DNA from: Alkalihalobacillus sp. YIM B00296
Lineage (GTDB): Bacteria > Bacillota > Bacilli > Bacillales > Fictibacillaceae
DNA length: 64,000 bases
Assembly (NCBI RefSeq): GCF_020179385.1
Contig: NZ_JAIBLJ010000002.1
Location: forward strand, 277,944-341,943
Reading direction: 5' to 3'
In this document: positions 62,841 to 64,000 of the stretch, one piece after another
Layout of the letters: each line of letters opens with the position of its first letter
Numbering within the stretch: the first letter of the stretch is position 1
Position numbers and translations under genes: made by a program
Notes under the pieces: generated by a model
Told to the model about the DNA's origin: nothing
The model's database searches: none
The model's input: the letters and a program-made list of their open reading frames with translations, nothing else

Positions 62841-63686
62841 TTAGTGGGTTTTTATGCCTCTTTTTTTGGAAAAAGAATGAAATATTGCATTATCTGTCGA
62901 ATTTTCAGATGTGAATAGGATCGGTTCGTGTACAGGGGCCTTCCATCGGCCAATCTCATCACCATTGACTGAAAAGATTGATCCTGTTTCAGGCCTTTTT
63001 TCTAAAATAACCGAAACCAATAAGGCGACATCATCAGGGGAACCCATTTTCCATTCATCTGGAATTGGTTTTCCTTGTTTATCCGCTTCCCTTTTCAACA
63101 TTTCAATAACAGGTCGGGTCATATCCGTTTCAGCGACTGGTGCAATGGCATACACATCAATGCCCATACGCTCAAGTTCTTTAGCTAATGTTCTCGTCAG
63201 CCCGTTGATCCCGGCTTTCGCAGCACTGTAGTTCAATTGTCCGACTAAACCTTCCATCCCCGATTTAGAAGTCATATTGATGATCGTTCCTTTGATTCCT
63301 AACTCTCGCATGGTGCGTACGGTATATTTCGTACAGGCGAACGTTCCGCGTAGATGCGTTTCAATAACCTCGTCCCACTCCTGAATTGTCATTTTATATG
63401 ATATACGGTCCCTGGTAACTCCGGCATTATTGATCAGTACATCGACCCCGCCAAATGAATCGATCGCTTTGTCAATGATTCGTTTACAGTCTTCTTCAGA
63501 CGTTACAGAAGCTGGAACACCAGAGACACGATCATGTATTTGCTTCAGCTCCTGCACGACACCATCTACTTTATCTGAATCCCTTCCATTGACGACGATA
63601 GATGCCCCTTCTTGAGCCAATCGTCGTGCAATACTTTTTCCTATCCCCTGTGTCGATCCAGTTATAACTGCCACCTTATTGTTCAT
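62841..63686 (-). CDS. Short-chain dehydrogenase/reductase (FabG-like)
   Basis: 281-residue Rossmann oxidoreductase. The NAD(P) loop TGSTQGIGKSIA (about 9-20), NNAG (about 87-90), catalytic serine in NMTSKSGMEG, the YSAAK tyrosine-lysine pair (about 153-157) and the closing NGDEIGRW are present. The last about 30 residues (FTSENSTDNAIFHSFSKKRG) extend past the usual SDR end. Substrate unknown; the 3-oxoacyl-ACP reductase-type label is by similarity. GAGGCTG precedes the ATG. Confidence 0.85.
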   Translation of the reverse strand: MNNKVAVITGSTQGIGKSIARRLAQEGASIVVNGRDSDKVDGVVQELKQIHDRVSGVPASVTSEEDCKRIIDKAIDSFGGVDVLINNAGVTRDRISYKMTIQEWDEVIETHLRGTFACTKYTVRTMRELGIKGTIINMTSKSGMEGLVGQLNYSAAKAGINGLTRTLAKELERMGIDVYAIAPVAETDMTRPVIEMLKREADKQGKPIPDEWKMGSPDDVALLVSVILEKRPETGSIFSVNGDEIGRWKAPVHEPILFTSENSTDNAIFHSFSKKRGIKTH

Positions 63687-64000
63687 AATCAGCCTCCAAT
63701 CGCGGTGAAAGTACTACCTTTCCGGTGTTGGTTCTGTTAAAGATCATTGTTAATATTTGCAAGATTCACTCCCTTACCGCATCCGAACCGAAAAACCTCC
63801 TCACTTGCACAGGATGTGCTGGCTTCGACAAAAACCACAGGACATGTGGTTTTTGTCGAAGACCCTTAAAGTGTAGGTCACTTCGGGTCTTGCGTGCCTC
63901 GCTTTTCACACGATAGTGTCTCGAATTTCGTCTTATGAAAAAATCAACATTACGGTTTAAGAAAGCTTTCCTGTCATTACTGATGTACCATCCTCCGAAT
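63687..64000. other. Intergenic region with family B repeat and perfect 17-bp hairpin
   Basis: Contains family B copy 2 at 63824-63940. Its start, CTTCGACAAAAACCACA (63823-63839) and TGTGGTTTTTGTCGAAG (63845-63861), is a perfect 17-bp stem with a 5-base loop. No protein gene recognised; the window ends here. Confidence 0.6.
63824..63940 (+). repeat. Dispersed intergenic repeat, family B, copy 2
   Basis: Matches 7196-7310: ACCACAGGACATGTGGT, TCGAAGACCCTTAAA-TGTAGGTCACT, TTGCGTGCCTCGCTTTTC, GATAGTGTCTCGAATTTCG. The palindrome at its left is perfect here and decayed in copy 1, so copy 2 looks younger. Confidence 0.7.

Overview
The window is chromosomal DNA of a low-GC, spore-forming Bacillaceae bacterium. 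The gene content and order follow the B. subtilis murC-sftA-ytpR-ytpQ to ytkD region: ytoP, ytnP-trmB, ytzH-ytmP, ytlR, pepV, ytzE, ytgP/murJ, ytfP, ytqAB, ytpAB, ytoA, metK/pckA, ytmA, ytlACD and ytkD. It is not B. subtilis itself. Intergenic repeats are abundant and several genes are decayed. The sequence alone does not name the species.

Layout. 1-9.3 kb: cell-wall and chromosome genes (murC, a nicotinate phosphoribosyltransferase, sftA), ytpR/ytpQ, queF, a thioredoxin-like gene and an orphan PTS-type membrane protein. 9.5-11.5 kb: a chemoreceptor pseudogene. 11.6-17 kb: an MltG-like gene, ytoQ, a DUF84 nucleotide phosphatase, an M42 peptidase and the queD-queE-queC operon, which with queF covers preQ0/preQ1 synthesis. 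17-31 kb: small envelope genes, ytnP, trmB, ytzH, ytmP, ytlR, a broken NERD gene, thpR-cidA-cidB, a cysteine synthase, an MFS transporter, pepV and a potassium channel. 31-40.6 kb: ytzE, a PRC-barrel protein, a pseudouridine synthase, murJ, ytfP, GNAT and Nudix proteins, cse60, two rhodanese-like proteins and an acyl-CoA thioesterase. 40.6-44.3 kb: a cobalamin riboswitch, leuS and a leucine T-box. 44.4-51.7 kb: an HD hydrolase, two PAP2 phosphatases, mnmL-mnmM (ytqAB), ytpAB, ytoA, a VOC protein and a glycosyltransferase remnant. 51.7-59.2 kb: metK with its SAM riboswitch, pckA, ytmA, the ytlACD ABC transporter and ytkD. 59.5-64 kb: small unrecognised genes, a holin-like gene and an SDR.

The most interesting features are regulatory and repetitive. 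(1) The cobalamin riboswitch is followed by an 18-codon ORF with a good ribosome binding site, then an intrinsic terminator six bases after its stop, then the thioesterase start. This could be a riboswitch-gated leader-peptide attenuator; it could also be the scar of a deleted gene. (2) A complete leucine T-box with a consensus promoter lies about 700 bases upstream of leuS, separated from it by a duplicated repeat element, a perfect 10-bp hairpin and short periodic repeats. (3) Five intergenic loci carry about 20-nt periodic repeats, each with its own core; two loci 47 kb apart share a core. (4) The ribosome binding site of cse60 forms one arm of an upstream terminator hairpin.

All calls are from reading the sequence and remembered family knowledge; no search or folding program was run.
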